Shown in pieces: positions 9,500-17,570 of a DNA stretch of 60,763 nt. Source of the DNA: Pullulanibacillus pueri. GTDB lineage: Bacteria; Bacillota; Bacilli; Bacillales; Sporolactobacillaceae. The notes under the pieces are model-generated. The model saw only the letters and a program-made list of their open reading frames with translations. It ran no database searches and was not told the DNA's origin. The translations under genes were made by a program, and so were the position numbers. The DNA is taken from assembly GCF_014639255.1 (NCBI RefSeq), contig NZ_BMFV01000030.1, positions 1 through 60,763 of the forward strand, read 5' to 3'. Within the stretch, counting starts at the first letter, position 1. Each line of letters starts with the position of its first letter.

Positions 9500-9558
9500 A
9501 CTCTATTAAGAGTGTAAATTGGAAGAAAAGCTATATTTATGTTTAAGGAGCAATCTGT

Positions 9559-11052
9559 ATGGAAAATGTCATGCCGCATTGGCTTGAACAACGTGCTTTT
9601 TTAACACCTGACCGCGTGGCACTGGAAACAGAAGCGGAAACGTTGACCTTTAGAGATATGAATAAACGCGCAAGATCACTTGCTGCTTATTTAAATCAAC
9701 AACATGGAATAAAGAGTGGGATGACCGTTGCTTTTTTACAGGAAAATACGGTAGAACTTATTCTCAGTTATTATGCTGTAAGCTATTTAGGGGCAATTGC
9801 TGTACCACTGAATATTCGTCTATCAGCGCCTGAACTGACTTGGCAGCTTCAAGATAGTGAAGCCACTCTTTTATTATATGATGAGCGCCAACAGCAAAAA
9901 GTAGTGGCGATGGACATTCCTTCGAAGGTTGAGCGCTGCCATATTAACAATATAGCTTATGAGGAAATTGTCCATTCTGAATCACTTAAATCAGAAATCA
10001 ATATGGATGATCCCCACACGATTATTTATACTTCTGGTACAACAGGTAAGCCTAAAGGTGTCATTTTGTCTTATAAAAATCATTGGGGAAGTGCCATTGG
10101 ATCTGTCCTAAACCTTGGACTTACCGTTAATGATAAATGGTTAGCGTGCGTGCCTCTTTTCCATGTGAGCGGGTTATCTATTTTGATGCGCAGTGTGATC
10201 TATGGAATGACAGTGAGATTACATCGGAATTTTGATCCCGTCGAGGTCCACCAGGCCATTATGAAACAGGGTGTGACCGTCATTTCTGTCGTTACAGCGA
10301 TGTTTACGAAGATGATGGAGTTATTAGAGGGCAATTCCTATCCCGAGACCTTTCGCTGTATGTTGCTAGGTGGGGGTCCGGTTCCACAGCCCTTATTAAA
10401 ATCATGTATTGATAAAAATGTGCCGGTCTACCAAACCTATGGACTATCTGAAACGGCTTCGCAGATTGTCACACTTTCTCCTGAGTATATGGTCTCAAAG
10501 GCGGGTTCGGCTGGAAAACCTCTTTTTCCCTCACAGATTAAAATTGTAGATGAGCAAGGCCAGGAGGTTGGCGCAAAGCGTGAAGGGGAAATTGTAGTTA
10601 AAGGTCCAAATGTCACATCAGGTTATTTTAAACGTCCTGAGGCTAATCAGAAGGCGATTAAAGAAGGTTGGCTACATACAGGAGATATTGGCTATCTTGA
10701 TGAGGACGGCTTTTTGTATGTCTTAGACCGGCGTAAGGATTTGATTGTGTCTGGAGGAGAAAATGTCTATCCCGCAGAAATTGAAGCTGTTCTCCTTATG
10801 CATCCTAGCATCGAAGAAGTCGGTGTAGTTGGCATGAAGGATGAAAAGTGGGGACGTGTGCCTTGTGCCTTTATCAAAGTAAGACCAGGGGCTCCTTATA
10901 CAGATTCAGACTTACAAATGTATTGTCGAGATTATTTAGCTAAGTACAAGGTTCCACAACGGTTTATTACCATTGATGAGTTACCTCGCAATGCGTCGAG
11001 AAAGTTACTAAGACGTAAACTTGTGGAAAGGTTGCCTAAAGAGCTGCAATAG
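9559..11052 (+). CDS. menE: o-Succinylbenzoate-CoA ligase MenE
   Basis: This is an adenylate-forming ligase that activates o-succinylbenzoate with ATP and CoA, giving the MenB substrate. The ANL motifs are clear: YTSGTTGKPKG near residues 157-167, YGLSETAS near 294, LHTGDIGYLDEDG near 372, DRRKDLIVSGGENVYP near 390 and the C-terminal Lys in RNASRKLLRR. The length of 497 aa is typical. AAGGAG stands 8 bases before the ATG. The gene lies 122 bases after menB, beyond a hairpin, so its expression may be partly separate. Fatty acyl-CoA ligases share the fold; context decides for MenE. Confidence 0.94.
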   Translation: MENVMPHWLEQRAFLTPDRVALETEAETLTFRDMNKRARSLAAYLNQQHGIKSGMTVAFLQENTVELILSYYAVSYLGAIAVPLNIRLSAPELTWQLQDSEATLLLYDERQQQKVVAMDIPSKVERCHINNIAYEEIVHSESLKSEINMDDPHTIIYTSGTTGKPKGVILSYKNHWGSAIGSVLNLGLTVNDKWLACVPLFHVSGLSILMRSVIYGMTVRLHRNFDPVEVHQAIMKQGVTVISVVTAMFTKMMELLEGNSYPETFRCMLLGGGPVPQPLLKSCIDKNVPVYQTYGLSETASQIVTLSPEYMVSKAGSAGKPLFPSQIKIVDEQGQEVGAKREGEIVVKGPNVTSGYFKRPEANQKAIKEGWLHTGDIGYLDEDGFLYVLDRRKDLIVSGGENVYPAEIEAVLLMHPSIEEVGVVGMKDEKWGRVPCAFIKVRPGAPYTDSDLQMYCRDYLAKYKVPQRFITIDELPRNASRKLLRRKLVERLPKELQ

Positions 11053-11096
11053 TCTTAGGAGAAGAAGCGTAGAAGAATGAATCAAACACTTGTGGC

Positions 11097-11321
11097 CTAA
11101 TCAATAGGTAAGTGATTGAGCATAGCCTTTAGTTTGGCAAGTTCAGGCTTAGAAAAGGTCACGCCTCTTCCCATCCGCTCTTTATTAGGGGACCAACTCC
11201 GAATGTCATATTTGGGCTCACGATCGTTCCAACTCACGATTGTGAGCTCTTTTTTCCAGCCATTTTCGCTCTCGGAAAGTGTACCAAAACTTTCAAGGAC
11301 ATTAAAGGCGAAATCTACCAT
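11097..11321 (-). CDS. YdbC-like PC4/Sub1-family ssDNA-binding protein
   Basis: This 74-aa protein resembles the bacterial PC4-domain proteins typified by YdbC. It has the pattern KELTIVSWNDREPKYDIRSW, then a Gly-Arg-Gly-containing strand and a C-terminal helix (FSKPELAKLKAMLN). Such proteins bind single-stranded DNA, and their cellular role in Bacillales is not settled. AAGGAG lies 8 bases before the ATG. It is convergent with menE, with 44 bases between the stops and no clear terminator. A DNA-repair or transcription role is inference. Confidence 0.8.
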   Translation of the reverse strand: MVDFAFNVLESFGTLSESENGWKKELTIVSWNDREPKYDIRSWSPNKERMGRGVTFSKPELAKLKAMLNHLPID

Positions 11322-11548
11322 AAGTATCTCTCCTTTTGAAATGTTGTAGAACTAATGTTCGTATTTATTATATAAATGAGTAGGAAGCTTGTCAATACTT
11401 TTCTAACAATTTTTAAAAAGTAAGCAAAGTGTCTGTTTTTTAATTCGCTATTTTTAGCTTCTATTTTTTTATACCGTTCTCTGGACTTTTCCTTGAAATT
11501 CACTTTCTTGGAACTTTTCTTGTTCTGTATGGCTATATGATTTGATAC

Positions 11549-11758
11549 TCACAGAGTAAGTTTTGCTTTTAGCTCCTTCTTTATATCAGCCTTCTTTGAA
11601 AGGACACCTTCTGCATCTTGGTCCTTTGAACACCAAAGGTGTTCGATGACATCTTCTACGGTCTCTTTCAATAGGTTGAGCTTTTCCTTCACCTTTGGGT
11701 ACTGTAGAAGGACTTCTTCCTTTTCGATAACATCAATAAAATTTTGCGAGTAAGTCAT
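11549..11758 (-). CDS. Hypothetical protein, 69 aa
   Basis: This is a small charged protein starting MTYSQNFIDVIEKEE, predicted to be mainly helical, with no signal or membrane segment. A GGGGATGA lies just before the ATG as a modest ribosome binding site. I do not recognise a family. The gap 11322-11548 before it, toward the PC4 gene, is AT-rich and holds nothing I can identify. The gene lies on the same strand as the pilus operon but beyond that operon's terminator, so it is probably separate. Confidence 0.45.
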   Translation of the reverse strand: MTYSQNFIDVIEKEEVLLQYPKVKEKLNLLKETVEDVIEHLWCSKDQDAEGVLSKKADIKKELKAKLTL

Positions 11759-11810
11759 TTCATCCCCAAGTCCGTCAGGCTATGTCTTAGTAGGAAACTT
11801 CTCCTTCATT

Positions 11811-11841
11811 ATAAAAAGGACAAGCAACGGATGCTTGTCCT
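11811..11841 (-). terminator. Terminator of the pil operon
   Basis: On the minus strand AGGACAAGCA and TGCTTGTCC(T) form a perfect nine- to ten-pair stem with a five-base loop, followed by TTTTTAT. It lies 150 bases after the pilO stop. Confidence 0.85.
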
Positions 11842-11879
11842 ATATTCAACGTCAGATTATATAACTTTTTTGAAAGGCC

Positions 11880-11993
11880 TTCTACGGGACTTTTGCCATT
11901 AAGGTCTGGCGACACCCTTCATGTAAGTGTGAAAGCACGAACATCAGGCAGTGCTTAGCAAAGCGGTGAAGTTAAAGCTAAGTTTTCTTATTA
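11880..11993 (+). repeat. Family B repeat, copy B2
   Basis: It has the family B blocks in order: CTTTTGCC, AAGGTCTGGCGACA, GTGTGAAAGCACGAACATCAGGC, TTAGCAAAGCGGTGAAG and AGTTTTCTTA. The hairpin GTG-TGAAA-GCAC is kept. It lies between the pilO stop and the operon terminator and runs antisense to that transcript. Confidence 0.7.
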
Positions 11994-12611
11994 AAACGGT
12001 GTTTTTTTATTTGCTGAATTTATAAAGGGCACATTGACTTTAGGTGTTTCAAGGCCACTCATATTCGAATCGTAAAAAGTTACAATGGTCACAGTAAAAC
12101 TGACTGGACCCTTTTTACTCCCACTGAATTGTAAGGCGGTAACATCCGTAAGACGATTAAGTGTTTCAAGGCCATGAATAAAGGCCATCATATCTGAAAA
12201 ATGATTGGCTGTGACCTTAAGGGTGTGTTGACTTGATGTGACGGATGACGGCACCTGTAGGGACGTATTTGACGCGTCATCACTACCTGTCTTATCAGCT
12301 GCTTCAATCGACCGAATGCGGCAACGGCTATTTGCAGCCACATCATTAAGGATCATTAAATAATGGTCAAATTGATTGTTATTGGGAACGGTAGCCAGTA
12401 ATTGTTGAATATTGACATCTTGAACTTGCTTGAGTTGCGCTTGTTTCAGCTGGACCTGGAGCTTTGTATTGGTAATTTTACTTTGATTTTCAGCAATGTC
12501 ATCATTTAATGGCTTTATCACATATAAATAACCATAGGTAAACGCTCCAATAAGGACGGCACAACAAAGGATAACTAAAAGGAGTGGACTTAAGCCTAAT
12601 GATCGTCTCAA
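11991..12611 (-). CDS. pilO: Type IV pilus alignment protein PilO
   Basis: This is a bitopic membrane protein with one N-terminal helix (about residues 12-32), a coiled coil to about 70 with many Gln and Lys, and a ferredoxin-like C-terminal domain outside the membrane. It is the expected partner of PilN in linking cytoplasmic PilM to the pilus machine. It ends the pil operon and overlaps pilN by 4 bases. Sequence alone gives a weak family match, so the assignment rests on topology, size (206 aa) and position after pilM and pilN. Confidence 0.75.
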   Translation of the reverse strand: MRRSLGLSPLLLVILCCAVLIGAFTYGYLYVIKPLNDDIAENQSKITNTKLQVQLKQAQLKQVQDVNIQQLLATVPNNNQFDHYLMILNDVAANSRCRIRSIEAADKTGSDDASNTSLQVPSSVTSSQHTLKVTANHFSDMMAFIHGLETLNRLTDVTALQFSGSKKGPVSFTVTIVTFYDSNMSGLETPKVNVPFINSANKKTPF

Positions 12612-13153
12612 TTGTTTTTCCCTCCAAGTAACTGGTAGGCTGTGGGATCAATCTCAATGATGAAATCTGTAGCATACCCGCCAGAAGAGATTTCACTCAC
12701 TTGATTAAGCTCAGCATGACGGACTAACTTTTGATTTTGAACAGCATGATAAAAGCCAGCAACTTCGTCTAATCCTTTAAATTCCCCATTAAGTGTGATA
12801 ACTCCGTTTTGATATTCAAAGTGGGTAAAGGTCCCGTTCTTCGGCAAAAGTCCCACAAAGGTCATCAAAAGAGCTTCCGAGTGGCTTGAGCTTTCCTGTA
12901 ATTGCTTGACTTCTTGTTGAAGTTGCAAGGCTTGGTCTGTTTGTTTCGTCTCTTGTGTTTGAAGCACTTTTAACTTTTCCTCTACCATATTTAGAGTCTT
13001 TTCTGTCTGATTACGTTCATGGACTTTATTCATATATAGAAAAACAAGGCTAGCAAGAATTAAGGCCAATAGGAGGGTGCCAATCAGAAGGACGAGCCGC
13101 CCCCACCTTTGTTGTCTTGTTTTATGTGGAATCAAATTAATTTCAATGGTCAT
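12608..13153 (-). CDS. pilN: Type IV pilus assembly protein PilN
   Basis: It starts MTIEINLIPH, the conserved PilN N-terminal peptide that binds the groove of PilM. One membrane helix (about 19-41) follows, then a coiled coil rich in Glu and Gln, and a small C-terminal domain. The length of 181 aa is normal. It overlaps pilM and pilO by 4 bases each, typical of coupled translation. It should form a heterodimer with PilO. Confidence 0.87.
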   Translation of the reverse strand: MTIEINLIPHKTRQQRWGRLVLLIGTLLLALILASLVFLYMNKVHERNQTEKTLNMVEEKLKVLQTQETKQTDQALQLQQEVKQLQESSSHSEALLMTFVGLLPKNGTFTHFEYQNGVITLNGEFKGLDEVAGFYHAVQNQKLVRHAELNQVSEISSGGYATDFIIEIDPTAYQLLGGKNN

Positions 13154-14088
13154 TGACTAGGCACCTCTTTTAACGCCAAACCGATGTTCACGTGGTATTG
13201 GCTCGGTATGCTCCTGCCAGAGATTCCTTGAAGGTGTTGATTGAAAAGGGGATAAATAGGTAATGTTAAAACGGTTTTCAAATGAGCAAAGAACGCTTCA
13301 ATAGCTGGGTTATCACCAGTGAGAATCACTTTCTGCACGGCATCTTCACCATTATTAAGAGTAAATTGATAGAAATTCATCATGCGTTCTATTTCAGCTA
13401 AAATTTCAGTATAGGAATCACGCATTTCCATCGTCGGCTCTTTTGTGTCTTTGGGAATTTGTCGAATAAACAAGGGTAAATGAGCCTTGAAAATACTGAC
13501 ATTAATCCCATCTGTATCATATTGAATAAACATGCTGCTCTCATCCATAGCCAGATCAAGTTGTTTATACAGGCGATATAAAGAGAGAGAAGAGATTTCT
13601 GCCGCAACAGGTTTAGTCCCACAAGATTCTAACAGATCCACATATTCTTTAACGGTCTCTTCAGGTGCTGCAAAGAGAAGGATTTCTGTGTGTTCCTCTT
13701 CCTGTCCGAGAACATGGACATCAAAGACGGGATTATTGAAAGGTAAATGAATGCTGTGACCTATTTCCATAAAGAGATAAGAACGAATGTCATCTGCGCT
13801 TAAGTGACCTGGAATCTCAATTTTTCGGACGACAACAAAGGCGTCAGGGACAATAATAAAAATCTTTTTCCCCTTTAATTTTCTCTTCTTTATAAAGTGT
13901 TTCAAGATGTCCTCTAGACGCGTTTTATCTACGATATTTCCGTTTTCGATTATTCCATTGGGCAAACGGCGTTCATGCATAGTTCGAATCCCTTTTAGTG
14001 TATTTTTACGAAGCTCCACAAAACGAATGATGTGGTCTTTAATAACTAAACTGTAGCGTGCTTGTGATTGCAATATTGAAAGAGCCAT
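13150..14088 (-). CDS. pilM: Type IV pilus actin-like protein PilM
   Basis: This cytoplasmic actin/FtsA-fold protein recruits PilN and helps place the pilus machine. It has the PilM layout: an N-terminal strand pair that reads self-ligand features, a helix rich in Lys near residues 70-85, and KIFIIVPDAFVVVRKIEIP. It is 312 aa, slightly shorter than Gram-negative PilM. GGAGG precedes the ATG. It sits 15 bases after pilD and overlaps pilN. The assignment is well supported by the NLIPH peptide of the next gene. Confidence 0.85.
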   Translation of the reverse strand: MALSILQSQARYSLVIKDHIIRFVELRKNTLKGIRTMHERRLPNGIIENGNIVDKTRLEDILKHFIKKRKLKGKKIFIIVPDAFVVVRKIEIPGHLSADDIRSYLFMEIGHSIHLPFNNPVFDVHVLGQEEEHTEILLFAAPEETVKEYVDLLESCGTKPVAAEISSLSLYRLYKQLDLAMDESSMFIQYDTDGINVSIFKAHLPLFIRQIPKDTKEPTMEMRDSYTEILAEIERMMNFYQFTLNNGEDAVQKVILTGDNPAIEAFFAHLKTVLTLPIYPLFNQHLQGISGRSIPSQYHVNIGLALKEVPSQ

Positions 14089-14103
14089 AAATATACCTCC
14101 ACA

Positions 14104-14862
14104 TTACGACAACATCCATTTTATATAGGAATCGAACAATATATCCCCAAACATGTAAGCTGTTAGTGCCCCTAAAGCAATAAAGACACCAAAGGCAAAG
14201 GGTTTTCCTCGTTGTACATGCCCAGTCATGAGCCCAATCATGCCGAAAATCAATCCATAGAATGAGGCAAAAACAAGCGACAAAAGGACCAGCTTGGTGC
14301 CTAATACCCATCCTAGGACGGCGAAAAGTTTGATATCGCCACCCCCCATACCGCCACGGCTTACAAGAGCAATGGTAAGGAGGAGTCCAAAGCCGATAAG
14401 GGCGCCAATGAGACTATCCCACCAAGGGGTTAAAGGCTGCCAGAGACGGAGACCTATAAAAAGGGCTGCAAATAGAATTAAAATTTTATCAGGAATAATC
14501 ATATAGTGAATATCTGAAATTGAAATGATGACGAGTAAGGAAACAAAGGCTAAGGCAACGATTAACTCTCCCGAAAATCCGAATCTCCACAGCATGCCGA
14601 CAAAAAGAAGCCCTGTGATTAGCTCCATAATAGGATAGAAAACAGGTATTTTATTCTGACAGCTTCGACACCGTCCTCTTAAAATGAGGTAGGAAAAGAC
14701 AGGGATTAGATCTTGATATGAGAGTCGCCGTCCACACTGAGGACAATGAGACGGCGGAGTAATAATAGATTCAGCTTTCGGCACCCGAAGGCCGACCACG
14801 TTATAAAAGGAACCAAGGATCAGGCCAAGGATGAGAAGGTAGAGGTAGATGAACAGAGTCAT
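14104..14862 (-). CDS. pilD: Prepilin peptidase PilD/ComC family
   Basis: This membrane aspartyl protease cleaves the leader of type IV prepilins and N-methylates the new end. The two catalytic Asp residues are D117 (in SISDIHYMIIPD) and D176 (in GGMGGGDIKLF). The N-terminal methylase part has four Cys (C40, C43, C65, C68), as in bifunctional enzymes. Length is 252 aa. It lies between the pilin and pilM genes and should process the pilin and the minor pilins encoded here. It may also serve a competence pseudopilus elsewhere in the genome. Confidence 0.95.
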   Translation of the reverse strand: MTLFIYLYLLILGLILGSFYNVVGLRVPKAESIITPPSHCPQCGRRLSYQDLIPVFSYLILRGRCRSCQNKIPVFYPIMELITGLLFVGMLWRFGFSGELIVALAFVSLLVIISISDIHYMIIPDKILILFAALFIGLRLWQPLTPWWDSLIGALIGFGLLLTIALVSRGGMGGGDIKLFAVLGWVLGTKLVLLSLVFASFYGLIFGMIGLMTGHVQRGKPFAFGVFIALGALTAYMFGDILFDSYIKWMLS

Positions 14863-14885
14863 AACAATTATTAGCCCTTACCTTA

Positions 14886-15305
14886 TTAGTCGTTACCAGT
14901 ATTATAATCAAGAAGTTGTTGTTCAGAAGCAGAATTAGAATGAGCATCTGAAACAGGATCATCATGGTCATTTATAGAGTAGCTATAGCTTTCTGTATTA
15001 GCATCTTTTGTGACTGTAATTGTCCAACTATTATCTTTTAAGTTGTCAATATATGGAGCTAGTTGTTCTTCAGTGATACTTGCGGTGTTATCATTAAAAC
15101 TTAGTTGATCATTTTCAGCAGCGACATAAGTTTTGGAAGCACTGATGATTTCAATGGCTTCTGCCACCTTGGCATTGTCTTTACTTTTAGAAATTAAATG
15201 TCCAACCGATGGGACAGCAATCGCTGCAATAATCGCTAATATCACAATGACAGCGAGAAGTTCGACGAGCGTAAATCCTTTTTGACTTTTGAGTAGTTTT
15301 CTCAT
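14886..15305 (-). CDS. Type IV major pilin (prepilin)
   Basis: It has a class III signal KSQKG|FTLVE with cleavage after Gly10 and Glu at mature position 5. A 20-residue hydrophobic helix follows, then an acidic, Ser/Asn-rich globular part. The mature protein is about 129 aa. It resembles ComGC- and PilA-type pilins. It sits between pilC and pilD and is the only complete pilin on this strand, so it is the likely main subunit. No Cys pair is present in the mature protein. The C-terminal region (SDAHSNSASEQQ) is low-complexity and polar. Confidence 0.9.
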   Translation of the reverse strand: MRKLLKSQKGFTLVELLAVIVILAIIAAIAVPSVGHLISKSKDNAKVAEAIEIISASKTYVAAENDQLSFNDNTASITEEQLAPYIDNLKDNSWTITVTKDANTESYSYSINDHDDPVSDAHSNSASEQQLLDYNTGND

Positions 15306-15322
15306 TTCTTCTGCTCCTTTTT

Positions 15323-16531
15323 TTATCCTACCTGATTGTAAAGATTGAACATGGGCACGACGATCGACAAGACAATAAAACCAACGACAGCAGCGAGAAC
15401 AACAATCATCACCGGTTCGATGAGGGACTTTAGACGTTCAGTCACATGCTCGACCTCTGCTTCGTAAAAATCTGCAACCTTTTCGAGCATATAATCTAGC
15501 GAACCTGACTTTTCACCAATCGCTATCATATGATGAACAAGTGGTGGAAACACCCAGCTTCTACTTAGTGGTTCAGCTAATGATTGTCCATTTTCTAAAG
15601 AATCCTTTGAATCTCTTAATACCTTTTTGATAACTTCATTTTTGGAAATCCTTTCAACAATTGACAAGGACTGAAGGATCGGCACACTACTTGTGAACAA
15701 TGAACTGAGTGTTCGCATAATTCTTGCAATCTCAGCTTTTTGCGATAATTTTCCGAATATCGGTAGCTTTAATATAGCATAATCTAGGACTATTTTACTA
15801 GATTTGTTTTGTAATAAAAAGTAAAATACAGTGACAATAATTAAAACTAGAAGTAGGAATATCCACCACATATGTGTGATAAAATGACTTGCGTTTAAAA
15901 CGAAAAGTGTTAAGGGAGGAATCTCAGCATTAAAGTCTTCAAACATATTGGCAAACATGGGGACAACGTATACCAGAATAAAAAGAATGACAGCGATAGC
16001 CATCAACCCTACTGTAGCCGGATAAAACATAGTCGAGGTGACTTTTTGCTTCAATTCGTGTTGTTTCTCAGTAAAGCTGGCCAAACGTTCAAGTGTCTCA
16101 TCAAGTTGACCGCCAGCTTCCCCAGCCTTAATCATATTAATCACAAGGGGTGGGAAAATCTTGCGATGATGCTCACAAGCAGCGGAAAGGGATTGTCCTT
16201 TTTGAAGCTCATGTCCGATATTCATTAAAGTCTCTCTTAAAACTTTATTCTCAGATTGCTCTGAAAGGATATGAATAGCATCTACAATAGTAACCCCCGC
16301 TTTAACAAGAGTTGCAAATTGGCGCAAAAAGATAACGAGATCACTAGACTTTACTCTTTTTCCAAAGGAGATGTCCTTGGACATTAGCGATGGTTTTCCC
16401 TCAACAAGCTCCAGCGCAGCAATGCCCTGCTCGCGAAGAAGCTTAGCGGCTTCTTGTCTTGTTTCCGCTGAAATCCCCCCGTGCCTTTTTCGGCCTTTTA
16501 GATCACGGCCAGTGTAATTATAGTAGGCCAT
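15323..16531 (-). CDS. pilC: Type IV pilus inner-membrane platform protein PilC
   Basis: This is a GspF/PilC-family polytopic protein on which the PilB and PilT motors act. It has two repeated cytoplasmic helical domains with the family signatures RQFATLVKAGV (near 70) and RTLSSLFTSSVPI (near 270). KAGEAGGQLDETL and AIGEKSGSLDYML are the paired T2SSF motifs. Three membrane helices are seen. The length of 402 aa is usual. It overlaps pilT by 14 bases. Confidence 0.96.
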   Translation of the reverse strand: MAYYNYTGRDLKGRKRHGGISAETRQEAAKLLREQGIAALELVEGKPSLMSKDISFGKRVKSSDLVIFLRQFATLVKAGVTIVDAIHILSEQSENKVLRETLMNIGHELQKGQSLSAACEHHRKIFPPLVINMIKAGEAGGQLDETLERLASFTEKQHELKQKVTSTMFYPATVGLMAIAVILFILVYVVPMFANMFEDFNAEIPPLTLFVLNASHFITHMWWIFLLLVLIIVTVFYFLLQNKSSKIVLDYAILKLPIFGKLSQKAEIARIMRTLSSLFTSSVPILQSLSIVERISKNEVIKKVLRDSKDSLENGQSLAEPLSRSWVFPPLVHHMIAIGEKSGSLDYMLEKVADFYEAEVEHVTERLKSLIEPVMIVVLAAVVGFIVLSIVVPMFNLYNQVG

Positions 16532-17570
16532 TACCTAATCCTCCTTGCAAATAAGGCTCTGCGGTTTGTCGAGAAATCTCTCCTTGTTTGAGAAGTGTTT
16601 GAATGGCAGTGTCCATTGTTTGCATGCCTTGTGCACGACTGGTTTGAATAACACTTGGAATTTGATAGACTTTATCATTGCGAATTAAATTTTTTATCGC
16701 TGGATTATTAATCATAATTTCTAATGCTGCCCGTCTTCCATCATGATGTGGTGTCGCAAAGAGACGCTGAGAAATGACAGAGACCAATTCCGAAGCCAGT
16801 TGAATACGGATTTGTGCTTGCTGTCCAGGTGGAAAGACATCAATAAGGCGATCAATTGTTGCCGGGGCATCAGCAGTGTGTAATGTTCCAAAAACAAGGT
16901 GTCCCGTTTCGGCAGCAGTAATGGCTGTTGAGATCGTCTCAAGGTCTCTCAGTTCGCCAACCAAAATAACATCGGGATCTTGCCGGAGTGCAGCACGAAG
17001 TCCGTTAGCAAAGGTTAACGTATCAAAGCCAACTTCTCGTTGATCGATAATACTGTTTTCATGATGGTGCAAATATTCGATAGGGTCTTCAAGCGTAATA
17101 ATGTGCTTATGGTCTGTAAGGTTAATGTGATGGATCATAGAAGCTAATGTTGTTGATTTCCCGCTTCCTGTTGGCCCAACCACTAGGACAAGGCCCTGTG
17201 GCTTTTGGCAAAATGTTTTTAGGATACTTGGAAGTCTAAGTTCCTCCATTGTCGGGACATGAGGGGGAACCATCCGAAAAGCAAGGCTCACAGAGGAACG
17301 TTGTCGATAGGCATTGACCCGATACCTCGAATGATTTTCAATACTGTAAGCAAAATCGACCTCGCCCTTTTTTGTAAAGGTGTCAAATTGCTCTTGTGTC
17401 AGGATCGCTTTGATTATCGCCGCTGTATCTTGTGAAGTGAGCGGTGAGCCTTCTATTTTTACAAGCTGCCCATAGAGCCGATAAGTGGGGGGCAGACCAA
17501 TCGACAAATGAAGGTCTGATGCTCCCTGGTCATAGGCAAACACGAGCCATTGATCTAATGTTGCTTTCAT
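16518..17570 (-). CDS. pilT: Pilus retraction ATPase PilT
   Basis: This hexameric ATPase depolymerises pili. It has Walker A GPTGSGKS at 132-139, an Asp box (ITLEDPIEYLH, near 160), Walker B VILVGELRD near 200, and a His box (TLHTAD). The length of 350 aa and the absence of an N-terminal MshEN domain separate it from PilB. The C-terminal NPAIKNLIR corresponds to the AIRNLIRE motif that PilT needs for retraction, with small changes. It overlaps pilB by 4 bases. A PilT is not part of the ComG competence pseudopilus of Bacillus. Confidence 0.95.
   Translation of the reverse strand: MKATLDQWLVFAYDQGASDLHLSIGLPPTYRLYGQLVKIEGSPLTSQDTAAIIKAILTQEQFDTFTKKGEVDFAYSIENHSRYRVNAYRQRSSVSLAFRMVPPHVPTMEELRLPSILKTFCQKPQGLVLVVGPTGSGKSTTLASMIHHINLTDHKHIITLEDPIEYLHHHENSIIDQREVGFDTLTFANGLRAALRQDPDVILVGELRDLETISTAITAAETGHLVFGTLHTADAPATIDRLIDVFPPGQQAQIRIQLASELVSVISQRLFATPHHDGRRAALEIMINNPAIKNLIRNDKVYQIPSVIQTSRAQGMQTMDTAIQTLLKQGEISRQTAEPYLQGGLGNGLL

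Noticed and set aside
11315..11503. 62-aa minus-strand frame upstream of the PC4-like gene
   Set aside because: It is AT-rich with no clear ribosome binding site and no terminator, and it overlaps the start region of the PC4-like gene.
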